A program made the translations under genes and the position numbers. This document shows positions 11,179 to 25,700 of a DNA stretch of 64,000 nt, one piece after another. The stretch spans positions 2,976,001 through 3,040,000 of the forward strand of contig OX579641.1 of NCBI GenBank assembly GCA_951230915.1, written 5' to 3'. The stretch is from Antitrichia curtipendula (Eukaryota > Streptophyta > Bryopsida > Hypnales > Leucodontaceae). Each line of letters starts with the position of its first letter. The first letter of the stretch is position 1. A model generated the notes under the pieces. The model saw only the letters and a list, made by a program, of their open reading frames with translations. It made no database searches and was not told the origin of the DNA.

Positions 11179-12208
11179 AGCAAAAAATATATATCTAGCC
11201 AATATGTCATAGAATAAAAATTATATACTTGATAAATTATTGACATGTGCATATAGTAGAGTCAAAATTATAATATATTGTTAAAATTTTGGTATCATAT
11301 TGTTGTTGTTATACCATCTTAAATCACCCGTAATCCAAACATATGTAATATATGTTAAATGTCCTTGCAAAAAAACATTTTGAATTAAAAAAGATTGCTG
11401 TAAAAAAAATAGGTTTGGTTGCTAAATACAAACTAAAATGATTAGTAATAATTGAATATTAGGACAAATATCTTCAAATCTATGCAAATTAGATGCAAAA
11501 ACATTTCAAATTGCAACATATTGATCATTTGTGATATTAAATGAGGTCTCAAGTCTTTGATTCATTAAGAATCATCAAATTCCATTCAAGTTAATATTAT
11601 GGATACTATTCTCTCTCTCCTCTAAAATGTTATACTTGCTAGAAAAATGGAAAAATGACAAAAAATAACACTATTCTAAACTTGTGTTTAGAAAGCATTA
11701 GAAAAAATCTGAATCCTATGGAGGGCCGCTAACTTTTCACTTTTGGTCCCCGGCAGTGCAAATACAGAAAAATAAAAATAAAAATAAATTGATATATACA
11801 TATATATTTTAAAATGTATATAAATGGTCAATATTAATGCCACATCACCTCTTAATAAATATAAATATAAATATTTATTTTTTTCCAATTTTTTCTATAA
11901 TTGCACCACAACCATCCAAAACTCGAGGCCCTCAACAAGCCTGGAATTTTTTCTAATGATAAAGCACATATCCACCAAGGACATGGTTCTTAAGAATTCT
12001 ATAAAATTGAATGGCAATAAAAATATCTTTTTGCCAAATGATATATCAACATAGAGTAATCATGATTGAGCTCACTAAGGACAATAAATGTCTTATGATT
12101 GACTTTCTGGATTACTTTAGAAGCAATATCACAAAAGCACCTACCTATCCAAAAATCTAATCATTTTAGGATTCCTTACCTTGGTAATAGGCCTTGTTCT
12201 TTCCAAGC
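11179..12208. other. AT-rich intergenic DNA
   Basis: No gene, RNA or clear repeat seen. The few open frames are short and of AT-driven composition. Confidence 0.6.
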
Positions 12209-12433
12209 TTAACCCTTGAGGATGTCGTGGCTGTTTTTTGGCCAATGAATGACCAAAAATCCTTTTATGTAGGACAATAGTGCAACTATTCATCCTCAAA
12301 ATTTAGTGTCAAAAAGAAAAGTCTTTTACAATAGATTGACTTCCAATGGGTATTTTGGGATTTTTTAAACTAATTTCACACAGTTCCAAAATGGATGATT
12401 TTCACGGTCACAGAACCGTCCTTTAAGGGTTGA
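12209..12433. mobile_element. short TTAA-type MITE, 225 bp
   Basis: Left end TTAACCCTTGAGGATGTCGT; right end, reversed, TCAACCCTTAAAGGACGG, so one TTAA has mutated to TTGA. It is an inverted, diverged copy of the element at 13336-13571. Confidence 0.75.
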
Positions 12434-12511
12434 GTGACTATGAGTACATTTACTTCAAAAAGAAGTGGTAGCCCACTAAACTACAAACACAAACAGTACA
12501 TAAACAAAGTA

Positions 12512-13079
12512 CTCCCTCCGTCCCAAAATGATCTTCTTGTTGGCCTTCATTTTTTGTCCCAAAATGATCTTCCTTGTTGTACTTTGTGAGCTGCAAATTG
12601 GTCAAATTTAACTTTTGGTTGTTCTCTAGGATTAACAAACAATGCCAAGCGATAGTTCCCCCTCCATCTATGCAATCACTAATCAAAAGACAAATAAAAT
12701 GGTTGAAGGGGTCAATCAACACTTTTTGTTTTTATTTTTTGCGTCTCTTTGAATATTATCTAATTGAAGGAGATGAAGGCTTTGGGAGGCAAAATATAGA
12801 TCCACATATGGTCTTTGACTTATACTAACTACCCACAAAATGACGACCTCACACTCAATAATTAAATAACCATTGGTGCTCCTTGAAAATACTCAAAAAA
12901 TTTCACTTTTCAATAATCCAAAACTATACTTTAAAAAGGGCTTCAAAACTCAAAATTTCAAGGGCAATAGGAGTGCACCAAACTCCATATGTAGTGCAAA
13001 ACAGGCTTTAAAAATGTTATTTTTAGTCTTAATCCGGAACATTTTGTCTAACAGGAAGATCATTTTGGGATGGAGGGAG
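12512..13079. mobile_element. Stowaway-like MITE (Tc1/mariner type), 568 bp
   Basis: The ends are CTCCCTCCGTCCCAAAATGA and, reversed, CTCCCTCCATCCCAAAATGA, and the similarity runs on through ATCTTC. Both flanks are TA (12510-12511 and 13080-13081), the target duplication of Tc1/mariner elements. CTCCCTCC ends with TA are typical of plant Stowaway MITEs. Part of the left arm is repeated at about 12557-12580. No transposase. Confidence 0.88.
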
Positions 13080-13335
13080 TACTAATCATGCCACCGACTG
13101 GCTAGTTGACAAGCCCCTCGAGATAAATTCTTCAATGAGAATTCGAATTCTTGAAAACAACGTCTAAGTCTAAGTTACTGGCTTGCTGTGTGACAATCAA
13201 TACATGGGATGGCTATTACAAAAAGAATTCTTGTAACATTCTTAGCACTAACTAACTGGTTGGGAACAATCAATACTTGGGATGCTCATTAGCCTGCCCC
13301 AGCCATGATGCATTGTATGGCAATTTACATCTTAG

Positions 13336-13571
13336 TTAACCCTTAAAGGACAGGGTGGTGACCGTGGAAATAATCCCTTTAGGTACCGTGTGAATTATTG
13401 GTTTAAAAAAAAATTTAATAGCACTCATTGGAAGTCAAACTATTGTACAAGACCTCCTCTTTTCACATTCACGAATTTCTGAGGATGAATAGTTACACTT
13501 CTATCCTACATGGAAAGATTTTTTTGTCATTCATGAGCTGAAAAACGAACACGGCGTCCTTTACAGGTTAA
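13336..13571. mobile_element. short TTAA-type MITE, 236 bp
   Basis: TTAA at 13336-13339 and 13568-13571. The left end CCCTTAAAGGACAGGG pairs imperfectly with the right end (GTCCTTTACAGG). Same family as 12209-12433 and 47404-47632; a shared internal stretch reads CACTCATTGGAAGTCAAAC. Confidence 0.75.
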
Positions 13572-16500
13572 AATCCCATGCACACATAATCTTTGTAACC
13601 AATGTTTGGCAGAGAACCGCTCGTTTGTTCATTGTTAGCCAATGGAATTGGGAAAAAAAGTGGTTTCAGTTTGAAACACTGGAAAACTCCAGACCTAGTG
13701 AAAATATCTATAAAATTTCTATTTGGGACTAAAAAAACAAGGAAAAACCAAACTTGTTCTTGAAAAAATGGGTGACCATGGGTAATTGGAGGAAAGGAGG
13801 TGGTAAAATTCAAAAAAATATCTTGAATGCCATCTAGAACCATACTAAATTAGATGAGCAATTCAAAGAAACTCATGTAGAATATGGTCTACTTCATTTA
13901 CGAATTTTTTAGTCAATTTTTACTAGAAAGCTCAGCAACTTTAGGAAGCTCTAGGATGCTAAAAAATGAACTAATTTTGAAACCGCAAATTGAGTTGGAA
14001 TTACAATGAAGTGAACGTCACCTTCATGACAAGTGAAAATAAATAATTTAAAATTATACAACAATTTGGATTCCTTTTATATACTATCTACCATTTCATA
14101 GAGAACCTTGGGAGGATGGTCAAAGATTTTTTGCATTTGGGTGAAGAACAAGCAAGAAATCATACAAGGAATTCAAGTGGTAAAGAAGTAAGTATCTCTA
14201 AAGCAATTTTGAAGGTTCATTTCTTATATGTACCATTGAATACAAGTTGTAATTTTCACAAATGTTGGCAGCACTAGACAGTACATAGTGTATAGAAAAC
14301 ATCAAAAAAATTGTATGATTATTAGTTACATATGTGTGTTTGTAATGATGATAAAGTAGACTTCAGTGTAATTCCAATGCACTTCAAAATTCAAAATTCC
14401 ATTCATTTTTTAGTGCACACAGGCCTCCCAAAGTTCTTCTAATTTTAGCAAGATCCAATAATTCATAAATGAAGTAGACCTTATTGTACAACTGATGCCT
14501 TGGGCCATGCTACATGAAGAACACATGAATACATAGTTTAGACAAGCCTACAAGAAACCTAAAAAAATCAAGTTCCCTGTGTTGCTATAGTACATAGTGT
14601 GTTTGTATTGCGGTGCACAAGATATGTTGCTACTGAGCAAATTTTGTAAGGCTGGCATTAGGAGGAAAATGGACCTATTAAGAGGCTTTGAGTTTTCTTA
14701 TTAGTTTTAATACTAATGAGTTGAGGATGAGGATGGTCACATCATCATTAGTACCACCACATAGGAACACTAAAGGTTGGTAGTGGCCACTTGGCGTGTA
14801 TAAGGTGGGTACCTCAAGAACCGCCACTAATTGCTATTGTGCCTAGCTACTATTAATAGACTATTCAAATTTTTATATTTCATTATTGGAAAGTGAAAGG
14901 AGTTTCCAATGCACCAAAGAATGCAATATTTAGATACTATATGCAAAAGTTATGAAGGAACAAAGTTTGGTTTCTTCCACATACTTAATTGATTTTGGAG
15001 ATGTACATAGAGTGAAGATGGCGGATTAAGGTTAGTGGCGCATTTGGAGGTGTCCACCATATACTTGTGGGAGGTGTATTTTTTATGAGATCATAGAGAT
15101 GGATTGGATAATCATGACAAAATTTTGAGCCCATTGTGCAAATAATTAGTGAGTTGAGAGAAGGCTCTTCCCATCCAAATTTTTGCATTGTGAAGCAACT
15201 TATTTTGGGGTTGTATTTTTTCTAATGGTTGTAAAGTTCTAAAAAAATATGGATTATATTGGGTAGTGCTTTGCTATGAAATATATAGAATTCTGGTGCC
15301 AGATTTCAAAAACCTTATTGCACACTTCGATAGTATTCAAGAACTATTTTAGTGAGATACACTATGATTGACAAGGTTTAACATGATTTGACAAGAGAGA
15401 TGATAATATTTTCAATGGCTAATTCCTTGCTTTTATCATGTCTTTTGCAATATGCTTTGGTTTATGAAAAAGATAACAATTGGTCCTTGGCTATAGATCC
15501 TTGGTGTGCATATTTAAACGTAACTACTTGTTTGTTTGGGATGTCTAGGCACAAGTGAGGCTAAGATCCTCAAGCTCTAAGCATTTTACAAGGATTCTAG
15601 AGATTTTCTTTTCAAGTTTGCTCTAAACTTGTTTTTATTGCTACATTAGGTGTTAGGCATATGACACGGACTCTCTATGTTTGCTTTCTATTCATATAAA
15701 GATGATATACTCACCTTGCTACTAGGAAGAGAAAGCACAATAATCCCACCCTCTTGCTTGGCTATGACATGTGCTAAATAAAGTACATGACAATGGATGA
15801 AAACATTTTTAAAATAATTCGTCGAGGAAGTTTTTGTAGCAAAAAAAGTTTTGTAACAATTGTGCTACATCATCCTTACACTTGTTAGGAGTTTTTTCGA
15901 AAGTGCCCATTTTGATAGGGTGATAAATCAATCTTCTCCCTATTTTGAAGCAAATATATGTGAACTTTTTACGATACCAATGGGGGTGGGTCTTAAACAA
16001 TGTATAACAACAAGCAATAAAATATTGAAGTTACTGTGGCTCAAAAGAGAACATTGACAATTTTTTGAATGATTATGAAAACCAGTAAAACAATTGATTC
16101 TACATGGTTAGTTTAGCTTCCAAACTACAATTGCTTTCGCTTCAAAGTTTTTTTTAGATAGTAGCATGCCCGTGATACAACATTCATGTTCACTCCTTGG
16201 ATTATGCCCACACATTTTCAAAGTAAGGCACATCAGGAGTGAAACTGAACAAAACATAGACTCAATTTTTGGAGTTACTTCAAAGCACTCTGATCACTCT
16301 TTCTCAAAGCAGTCACTTTTCTGAGACAGGAGCTCACATACTCATTATCTGAGGTCACTGCACTATTGTTTTACAACATTGAACTATCAAGAGTCAACAT
16401 CGTAGCTAGGTACACATGAATTTTGAGGGCTACTCTAGAAACAAAATTTTATCAGAATTCATCTTCAAACTAGAGACCCTGTCGATCGCGGTAGAATTGC

Positions 16501-16731
16501 AGTAGTGACAAATACTTCAATTTTCAATTTTCATATAAGGTACTCGGTAAGTACTTCGACGTCGACGAAGGTAACAGTTGGGAGTAGCATTCACACGCAG
16601 AGACGAACAATCCACACAAAGCATGTCGGAAGTAGACAAAATCATGCTGTAGAAGATGCTTTAAAATAGTGAGTTAGAAAATAGGCACCAAACTCATTTA
16701 TTGATACAAAAAGTAACATATTAAAAGTAAT
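13572..16731. other. AT-rich intergenic DNA with diverged repeat fragments
   Basis: No intact gene seen. About 14884-15010 is an inverted, diverged copy of the sequence at 37470-37530 plus 38508-38580 (shared block around GGAACAAAGTTTGGTTT). The last few hundred bases should include the ELL 3' UTR, whose end cannot be fixed here. Confidence 0.6.
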
Positions 16732-19700
16732 TTACCCTTGCCCAGCTTTTCCTGCAAAGTTTTTCAGACGTTGCTTGATTGTCTGCATTTGAACACGCAC
16801 ATCAGTATGCAGCAATCTTCGATACAATATAGATCGAGCTGGACGGACAAATAGATGATCAAAATTAGCACTCAAAAACATTGACTAATCGATGTCAATA
16901 AATGTTTTTAAGCTTGCGAAACTAAGTCCAGCTCAAAAAATGTTGAACTAAAGGACCTGCAGCAAGTGACAAAAATTGATTGGGTACACAAGTTGTGGAA
17001 ACCTTGGTGCTTGGTTAGTTGAGTCATCATCAGATAAGTACAAGAGAAAATGGAAATTCTTGAAGAAAAAATGATATCTGACCTGAAGTTCATCATGCAA
17101 GATGTTGCAGGTCTTCTGCATACGTTTGAATTCCTGAATACCAAGAAATACCTGACCACGATTAGGGGAAAACATACCTCAGTCACCACACAAACCTTAG
17201 ATCGACTAATGCAAAAATGAAACCTGTGTTCAATACGAGCTACTTTGAAGCAAGGATCAAAGCCTTGAACACCTCAAATTACAGGCTCACCTTCCTAATG
17301 GCGTGAAATTCCCTCCGCACTCTAGTACTGATCTGTTGTAGTTTATCAGGGTGGCTAGTTGCCAGCAACATCTCTCGCTTCAAGGAATGAAAACTTCCTC
17401 TGCAATTGAACGTTACATTTAGCGAAATAAGATTAACACATTTGACACTGAAAGTCACGAAGTGGAGGAAAGCTAGGTAAAGCAGGCAAAGGCAAAGACA
17501 GGACATAGAACACTTGTGACACATCTGTACAGTACTGTACAGTACTTCATTTCACTAGGTGTGAACCTGCCGTCTCACTTTCAAACGATAGTTGACGATT
17601 TCATTTTCAAAATAATTGCACATAAATTTCCAGGAAGACATTATACAAGATAGTCTCTTGATCTTTGATAATAAGGCCAGATAAAAATAAAATTTCAGCA
17701 ACAATTCACAAACACCAAGACCTGAGAAGCAGCCACGCATTTGGGACAAAAATCTCACCCGTTTTTATCAAGGTCGGTGTAGAGGCGAATATAGACCTGG
17801 TACTTGATCTGATATTCCTGCTTATATGTTTCAGCCCTGCAAACATATTAAATGAGAACTAGTGAGATTCATTGGTTTTGCGAAACTTATTGCATCCATT
17901 GTATTACTTAATAAAAATAAATTAGTTAAACTAAATCAGATCTCAGGGTAAGTAGCACCTACATTTAAATGCAACGAACGACGAAAACAGAAAACATCTG
18001 AGAAAGCGAAGATAACTCAAGGTAACGAGAGTATGTAACGACTTACTCTTCAGGAGATCGGATGGGCCCTCGCAACTCTGGAGCATCCTTCTCATACTTA
18101 GCAAAATATGCCTTCCCAGAAACTTCTTCAGGACTTGATGAAGGCTTCAGACGTTTGCCATTGCTCAGTCTTGGGTCAGATTGAAGATTATCATTCTTCT
18201 TTTCGCCTCCGGGACCAAGCAAACCAGCACTGGTCTTGGCTTTCCAGTCACGACCTCTTGGCGGTTCCATGGCTTGCTTAGCAGAAGATTTCAGGGTTTT
18301 ACCCAATAGTCTCTGTTTGTGGTCATTTACTCCACCAGGTCCTTTCGCACTAGGACCTGCTAAATTAGTCGAGCCTTCTAAAGAACCTGCCCTGTCTGCC
18401 TCAGAAATCTGAGGCTTATGAACAACATTAGGACTCGCTTGTTTTCGCTCTGTCGACTTTGCAGCACCCAGGTCTGCGACGCCGCGGTTAATTGATGATG
18501 AAGCAGCAACAGAACCAATAGAGGTTTTCTTGTACGCTCTCGGACGTTCACTGCCGCCATCATCCAGTTGCCGTTTAACACCCCGGGATTCCACTGGCCT
18601 CTCGAAGGTATCATTAGAAGCTCTACCATTGCGACTTGAGCCACCCTCTAGCCTCTCCTCTGCTTGGCTAGAAGACGAAAGTTTGGCCAGACCAGAAACT
18701 GCACGATTAATATCCCTGCCAACAACTTGATCAAATCTCTGTGTCTCTTTCTGAGCAACCTGGACAAGCTTTGGGGCATTTGAAGTGACAGGTGAAGGTT
18801 TTCTTGTATCACCAGCAGTCTTCAGAGGAGAACGATTTCTCAATTCTCCAACTGCATTTACAGGAGATGGCTTTCTCAAATCACCAGCAGCAACTCCTGG
18901 AGACGGTTTTCTGAAATCTGCAACTGGCCTAATAGGAGAAATCCTTTTACTGAAGTCCCCGGCTCCCTTTCCAGGAGAAGGATTTCTCAGCTCTCTGTTC
19001 TGAGATTTGTTCAAAGCCAGTCTAGAAACAGTCGCTGCATCTACACTCCTAAATTTCCCCTTAATATCCAACTGCTCTATACCAGATGTACTTTCTCTCC
19101 ACTCACCTGACTCTCTATCTTGACACTGTCCAATTTTTTTCTCACTTTCCCTGCTGCTCAAACGAACAGGTAAGGACGCTTTCAGACCTTCCGACCCGGT
19201 CAACTCCTTTCTGGACCTGTTAAAATTTACATCACTATCATTTCCTAGCTTTGTCCCGTCCAGATCTCTTGTCGGCTTTCCCCTCGAGTCAGGATCGTTC
19301 ATTGAATCATTTCTCCAAGCAGCGTCCAGCGTCCGGATGTGTTTCAGCTGCTTGCTGGTCGGCACACTGGCCTCTGTTTCCCTACCTTGTGGCCGTCCAA
19401 AATTTACAGGCTTTCCGAGCAATCCCGGTCCATCTGAATTCTGTCGCCAAGGTCCATCAACAAGAGGCCTGGAGGCACTGGGTAAAACCTCAGCTTCAGC
19501 CTCCCTACCTGGAAACCCTGACCCTTCACCGTCTCTAGAACCTCTGGCACCAGACGCCGGAGTTGCATCTACGCACAGAGACTGAGAAGCATCAACATGC
19601 TTGCTGACGCGATTGACTTCCGCCAACTTAGCAGGCCTCGGTCCCTCCACAAGCATTTCCACAAGTTCCTCGCTTTCAGTTTTGACCTCCACGGAAGTGG

Positions 19701-22700
19701 ACTTCCGAACTTCGGGATTAACCCTTCTTCTCGCAGTATCTTTCTTCAATGCAGGAGAACCCAACAAGGACTGAGTACCAGTTTCTACTCTTGAAGGGGA
19801 GGAACTCTGTGCAAGAGAATCCCTTGAAAGTGGCTTAATATTGGTCTCTGAGCAAGGAGACTCCTTCGCTCGAATTTTAGTTCTAACCTTTGGAGAGTTT
19901 TTCTTCGCAATCGTCCGATTGTTAGCCACGCTATTTATACATCGTTCCAAAGTAATGGATTTCGGTTTTCCCAACTCTATACGGTTTCTCATAACAGTAT
20001 CCTTTTGAGCCCCAGATTCACCGGTCTCGGTAAGTTCTTCAATTGACAGTACAGAACTGTTTCCTCTTGCACCAGGTTTCTGTAATAATTCTCTGTTGTC
20101 TTCTACAGCAGGTGCACTTACAGACTCTCTTCTTCTATCTTCCATTTGTTGTTCAGGGACAACTGGAGACACAGAGCCCGTGTTCTGTGGTGAGTCACCA
20201 CCACCTACTGATACTACATCTACCTCCAAGTCATCAATGTCCAGATTTTCCACCACCAGATCGACCACAGGGTGAACTGCTGCATTGTCACCTCCAATGT
20301 CGATCTCTTCTGATTCCCGTGTCAGAAGCTCCTCTGGAGGTTTCAGCTTAGCACGTTTTGCTTCTTTCGACTGATGAGATGCCTGTGTCATGATGGTATC
20401 AGGTGAATAAGCGCAACTGGTTTACTTGAACAGATACATTTTGCAGGCATTTGGTAAAATGGTCATCCAGAACACAGTACAGTCATGGAATTCACGCACT
20501 GATGTCAAAATTGCATACTGGACAGACAAAAAAGCAAACGCAAACTACATCAGGCTCGAGAAAGTTTTAAATACCCACCAAATACGATACAGCTAATTCG
20601 TATAAAATATGTCAACAAACAACCAATGCAATGGGACAAGACCAAGACAAAATGCCAAGTTGACGGATGCAAAGCAATCTCAAATCATAATTTAACATTA
20701 AATCTTAACTTCGGACGGATATCACTCTTTATTCAGAATAAATAACTTTCTAAGTTTTACCTTTCTTTTGTCGTTCGCTTTATGTTTCTGATGCGGTGGA
20801 TCTCCAGCCTCGTCATCACTCACTATCTCGACATCTTCGTCCATGTTCTCGTCGTCACTGTCACTGCTGCTCCCGTCACTGTCACTGTCACTCCCATTTC
20901 CACTGTCACAACCAGTAATAATAACTTTCATGAGTAACTCCAGAAATCTCCATCAACTGAAGATGATGGAAGAAAAGGCACTGAGCGCTACTAATATAGA
21001 AGTACACAATAAAGAAAGCGACAAAAAGAAGATGCAATCAAGAGGTTGTCTTATAGATGAGGAATTGTTCACCTAGTCCCACTGCGACTATCACCACTAT
21101 CCGAGCTTTCCGAATCGCTATCACTGGAGCCGCTGGAGCTGCTACTTTCGCTACCACCACTATTTGCCTTCTCCTTCGATGAGGTCGGAACCGACTCAGC
21201 TCCTCCATTCACATTTTCAAATTCAGTGTCACCATTCATATCTGGACGACCTCCACCTTCAATTATTTCTATCCCTCCACTTTCATCACCACCATCGCTG
21301 ATTTGCTCTGTTTCAACCACTACATCAACCTTCTTAAGTTTGCCTTCAATTTTTTGAGAATAAGAATCTGCAGTTGGTCTAACATGATCTGGCTGAGAAT
21401 GAGGCTGGATCTTCTGATAACTCTCACTAGCTTTCCGTATTGCACGACTAACAGCATTTTCATTGCTCTTCTGAACAATTGATGGGGCTTTCCCGGTCAC
21501 CGAGGAATTTAAGGTACTGAGCTTGTCTCCAAGTGAACCAGATTCGTTAAGGCGAGCACCGCCAGATACTTCATCATGAATTATGCTTTCAACAGTCATA
21601 TCAGGCAGTGCTGGAGAGTCAACGAGTGGTGGAGAATCAACATCTGCATTCTCAGGGGAGCTGGCGACACAGCAGAAAGACATGTAAATCCTGAGTCTCA
21701 GTCAGATGCAGGTGCAGTGCACGACTAAAAACCTTTCACATCCAATCAATTAATGATTGAGAGATCCAACTTGAAAATCACGAATAGGTCATTCCCAGCA
21801 TGGTGCAGAAAATTCACATTTGCAACTGAAGGATCTTGAAGTGCATAAAAAGTGAAATGATGTCTTCAGTTTCGACTCACCTTCCACTGTTTGGTGAGGG
21901 TTTTGCAAATGTGACCCCCTCCTTCAAAATATATTTTCCCGGTGCATGATATGATGCAATCTACAAACAATCAGCTTAAGTTGAATCAGATCACAATGCA
22001 ACTACAAATTCTAAGACATATTGGAATCGAATTCCAACATGCTCGCAAATAACACACTCAGCTCACAACATACAATGGCATGCATAAGGAACCCCTAATT
22101 TTTACTGATGGGATTGAAATCTCAATATAAAGAAGGTAGATTAAACTTACAGCTCTAATCGCCTTCTCAATAGTTTTTTTCTCAGGTTTGACATGGAGCA
22201 TTGACTCTCCAAGACATTTCTCCACCGCCTAAAGAAGAACCCATAGAATCAGAGATCTCGAACTTCTGAGAGCAGTCATATAGATATCAAGAATCTTGTG
22301 CAAATCAAAATCAAACGAGGGTTAAGAAAAACCGTAGACCTACCTTGAGCGTCATACCTTTCGGAGTCTCTGTAAGCAATGTAATGAGGCAATTCCGCAG
22401 CTCAGTTGGACCCACTAAGACACCTAGTTTGGCAGGACCAACAACATCTGGTGTGGCTATTGTAGGACTTGATGTGCTATCCATCTGAACAGAAGACATG
22501 CTGGGAGTAGCACCCTCTTCTGCAACTGGCTTGCCATTAGGAAATGGCGGAGGGAGAGGAGCTACTTTCCCAGACGGAGGAAGCTCCGGAGAAGCCACTG
22601 ACGCTGCTTTAGCAGACTTCGCACTTGCGATGGCTGCTGCTGTTGACATCACTGGCTTCCGCGCTGGAACGGGTGCAAGAGCAGGAGCAGGAGCAGGAGC

Positions 22701-25700
22701 AGGAACAGGACTACGAACTGTGAGCAAAGTCCACAAAGCAAGAGATTGGTATCAATAGATTGAAGCTCAACACAATCTACAAGATCTGAGACAACAAATG
22801 AGCTCACATAAGAGCACACTTCAAGAGATGCTCTTAAACAAATTTTCTAGAAATAACTTTGTTGTTCAGTTAATATCATAGGACCTGAAGAATAGCATGC
22901 GTGCTTAAAGATACTAGGACGACAAGAACTAATAGCCGGGTATGACATGGAGGTGATTAATCGGAAGTGACTTCAAAAAATCGACACCATATTTGACTAG
23001 CATAATCAGTCATCTAAAGGAAGACAAAAAGCAGGGTTCTAAAAAACGATGACGACTAAAGACGTAGTTATGGATTCATGTTCAAACGAACACACCTGGT
23101 AAATGAAAAGGGAGTTGTTGACAAAAACAATATCTACTGTCCGTCAGTAATAAAGTTACAGACATCCTTCTCAGGTAACGACCCTAACCCCAAAATGTTA
23201 AAGATTAACCAGGTCTAGCAAACACAGTTGTTTGACACAACGAGCCATGGAACTCCCTTATCTGCAAGTCCACAAATGCACTTGAGTCAGAAGGCTGACT
23301 CCATGGTTCACAACGTTTTAAAGTCAGAAGTTCAAAGTCAGAATTTACCAAGGCTGTTAGGCTTGCACTTCTTCCTAGGCGGCTGCACCTTTGTCTTGAT
23401 GAGCGGCCTCCTACCAACGGCTGCTCAAAACCATGAAACCTTATTAAATACCACAATTCATAGTAACACTTCTACAAAATGACAATTTCTGCCGGCAAGT
23501 AAAAACTGATGATAGGATGCTGAATTCCAATAATTGAGATTTAAAAAAGGGATCTGTCATCCCAAACAACTTGAACTGGCTATGTAGAAGTGATAATTTA
23601 GGTTTATGTGGGACGTTCAGGTTCATATAGAAGAGGCGAAATAGAACAGCTCCAGCATCTGCATTCAAAATACCACTTAACCCCTAATTGCCTACAGGTT
23701 TTAGATAAAACTTAAATGTGCTGATATACATGGCTTCAACAATTACATACAAGCTGATATTGAAAACGATGTCAAGCACGATGATTAGATATTATCTACA
23801 CATTTGAACTTAAATAATAGGTCTTTGCCAAATGAATTAAGACGCTTTTAACTGGGAAAATTCACCAAGACGACAACTTTGGTTTTAGTAATTAGATTTT
23901 ATTATGATAGGCTAGTATTCTGAAATTATCAACCAGGTAATAAGCCCATCAAAGTATTTATTTAATATTTTCTTCAAAGTATGATAAAATTTTACCAACG
24001 AGAACTTTTTTAGATTAGAGAGTTCCATGACCCGGGAGACTTCTAAGCATAATTCATTTTTACCAGCGAGAAAATTCAGACTAGACATACTTGATAAAAT
24101 CTCGATTATTCGATATTTCAGAAAGCATTCATCGCAGTACATTCTGGTACCCAAGGAAAGCCAACTTCATCCTGCTTCTGAGGATACCAGATGCATCTTT
24201 CCAGAATCTTCCAAATGTAAGAAAACGGAAGAGCAGGACATATATTTCCTCCTAGGCACTTAAGGTTAGAAAAGATTCCAAACTTGCTCACCATCCCCAG
24301 CAATTGAAGAATTCTGAGTCAGATTCTGCGAATGGGTTGGATCCAAGATAATCGCCCTGCAGGCATCCAAAACAATCTTTAGGTACACCTCAAACCACAT
24401 TAAATTCAATAACCGATAGCTCAAATGCTCTAATCAGCTCCATAAAACAACACATTTGACCCAGACTAACTTTACATTCCTCATGCTGCTGCTCATCTTT
24501 TTGTCAACATTGATGTCAACATTAATCCTTAACAAGTTTCCAGGAACTACAATCCAACAAAACATGATCGAAACCCTATATAACAAATGCGATGTGGAGG
24601 AACAGCATTTTCGAATCAGAAATAGGTGCTTGAGGAGACAGCAACGTTTTGGGCATTAGTTTAGCCCTAAGCATAGACTCAGTTGCTCCTCAGCTTCGCC
24701 ATCTATTTCCATAATAAAGATACAAGCAACCCAGTTCACTGCAGTCATTCCACACAAGTATCAATCCGGAATAGTAGTTCTCGTATGAGTCATTCAACTG
24801 ATAAAATGAGGTCCAGGAACCAGGAACTCATTAAACCAGTAAGGACGCCGAGCGTCGAGGACTAAAGGTGTTCGATGAACGACTTTCACGGAAACGTAAG
24901 ACGAAGAATGCACCTATCCATTCAGGACCGCGTCCTTCGAGGGTTGACCAACGGGCCAGAGATAGAAGAACACGAGTCTTCACTGGCACCAAGAAACAAA
25001 TGAGAAAGGACAAAGCAGAAGAAAAACACCAAAAGGGTATTATAAATGGCCAATTGTCTGCAAGATACTTTACGTCATGTACTTACTTGCGCGACTTTTG
25101 TTGTTGTTGGGCCTCCACGGATCGTTTCTTGACACGATCCTTCTCACTTGCATTCAAAGTTCGAAGAACAGAGAGTTTGCGCCACACTGATCCAGCATCC
25201 TTGAGTAAACCATTCCCATCCTCCCCGCGGCGTTGCTCCTCCAAAATATCACACAAACCTCCGTCTTCACGAGCTGAATTAAATTGAAATTCCTCATCTC
25301 CAATTTTCAAAACCTAATGAAAACAGGTCCCATGATATCACAGTGAGAAGAGTTACCCCTGTCCGAAGAAAGACTACAAAATCTGACATGACCAATGACC
25401 AATACTTTACTCTCGAGTGTGAAGAATTTAATACACAGAGCCTGAAGATTGTGCAGATAAGTGATATTGAACTTTTTTAACCCAGACTAGCGAACCCCAG
25501 TGAATTCTCTACTCCATCCCAGACCGGTTATGTAATCGCATGCATTTGAATAATAAACAGCTCGAAATTGAATTTTCTAGTGATAATAAGGCATACACGC
25601 TAGTAAACGAACTGGAGCGTATTCAATAGTTGACTAGCCGAACACCCTCACTTCAGCAATCGGTCAGAATCATGTTTATTAATACAGAGGCACAGTTCTG

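Noticed and set aside
18378..20351. Several open frames on the plus strand and other frames opposite ELL exon 10
   Set aside because: They are shadows of the Ser/Pro-rich coding exon; the minus-strand frame joins correctly to 13 other exons.
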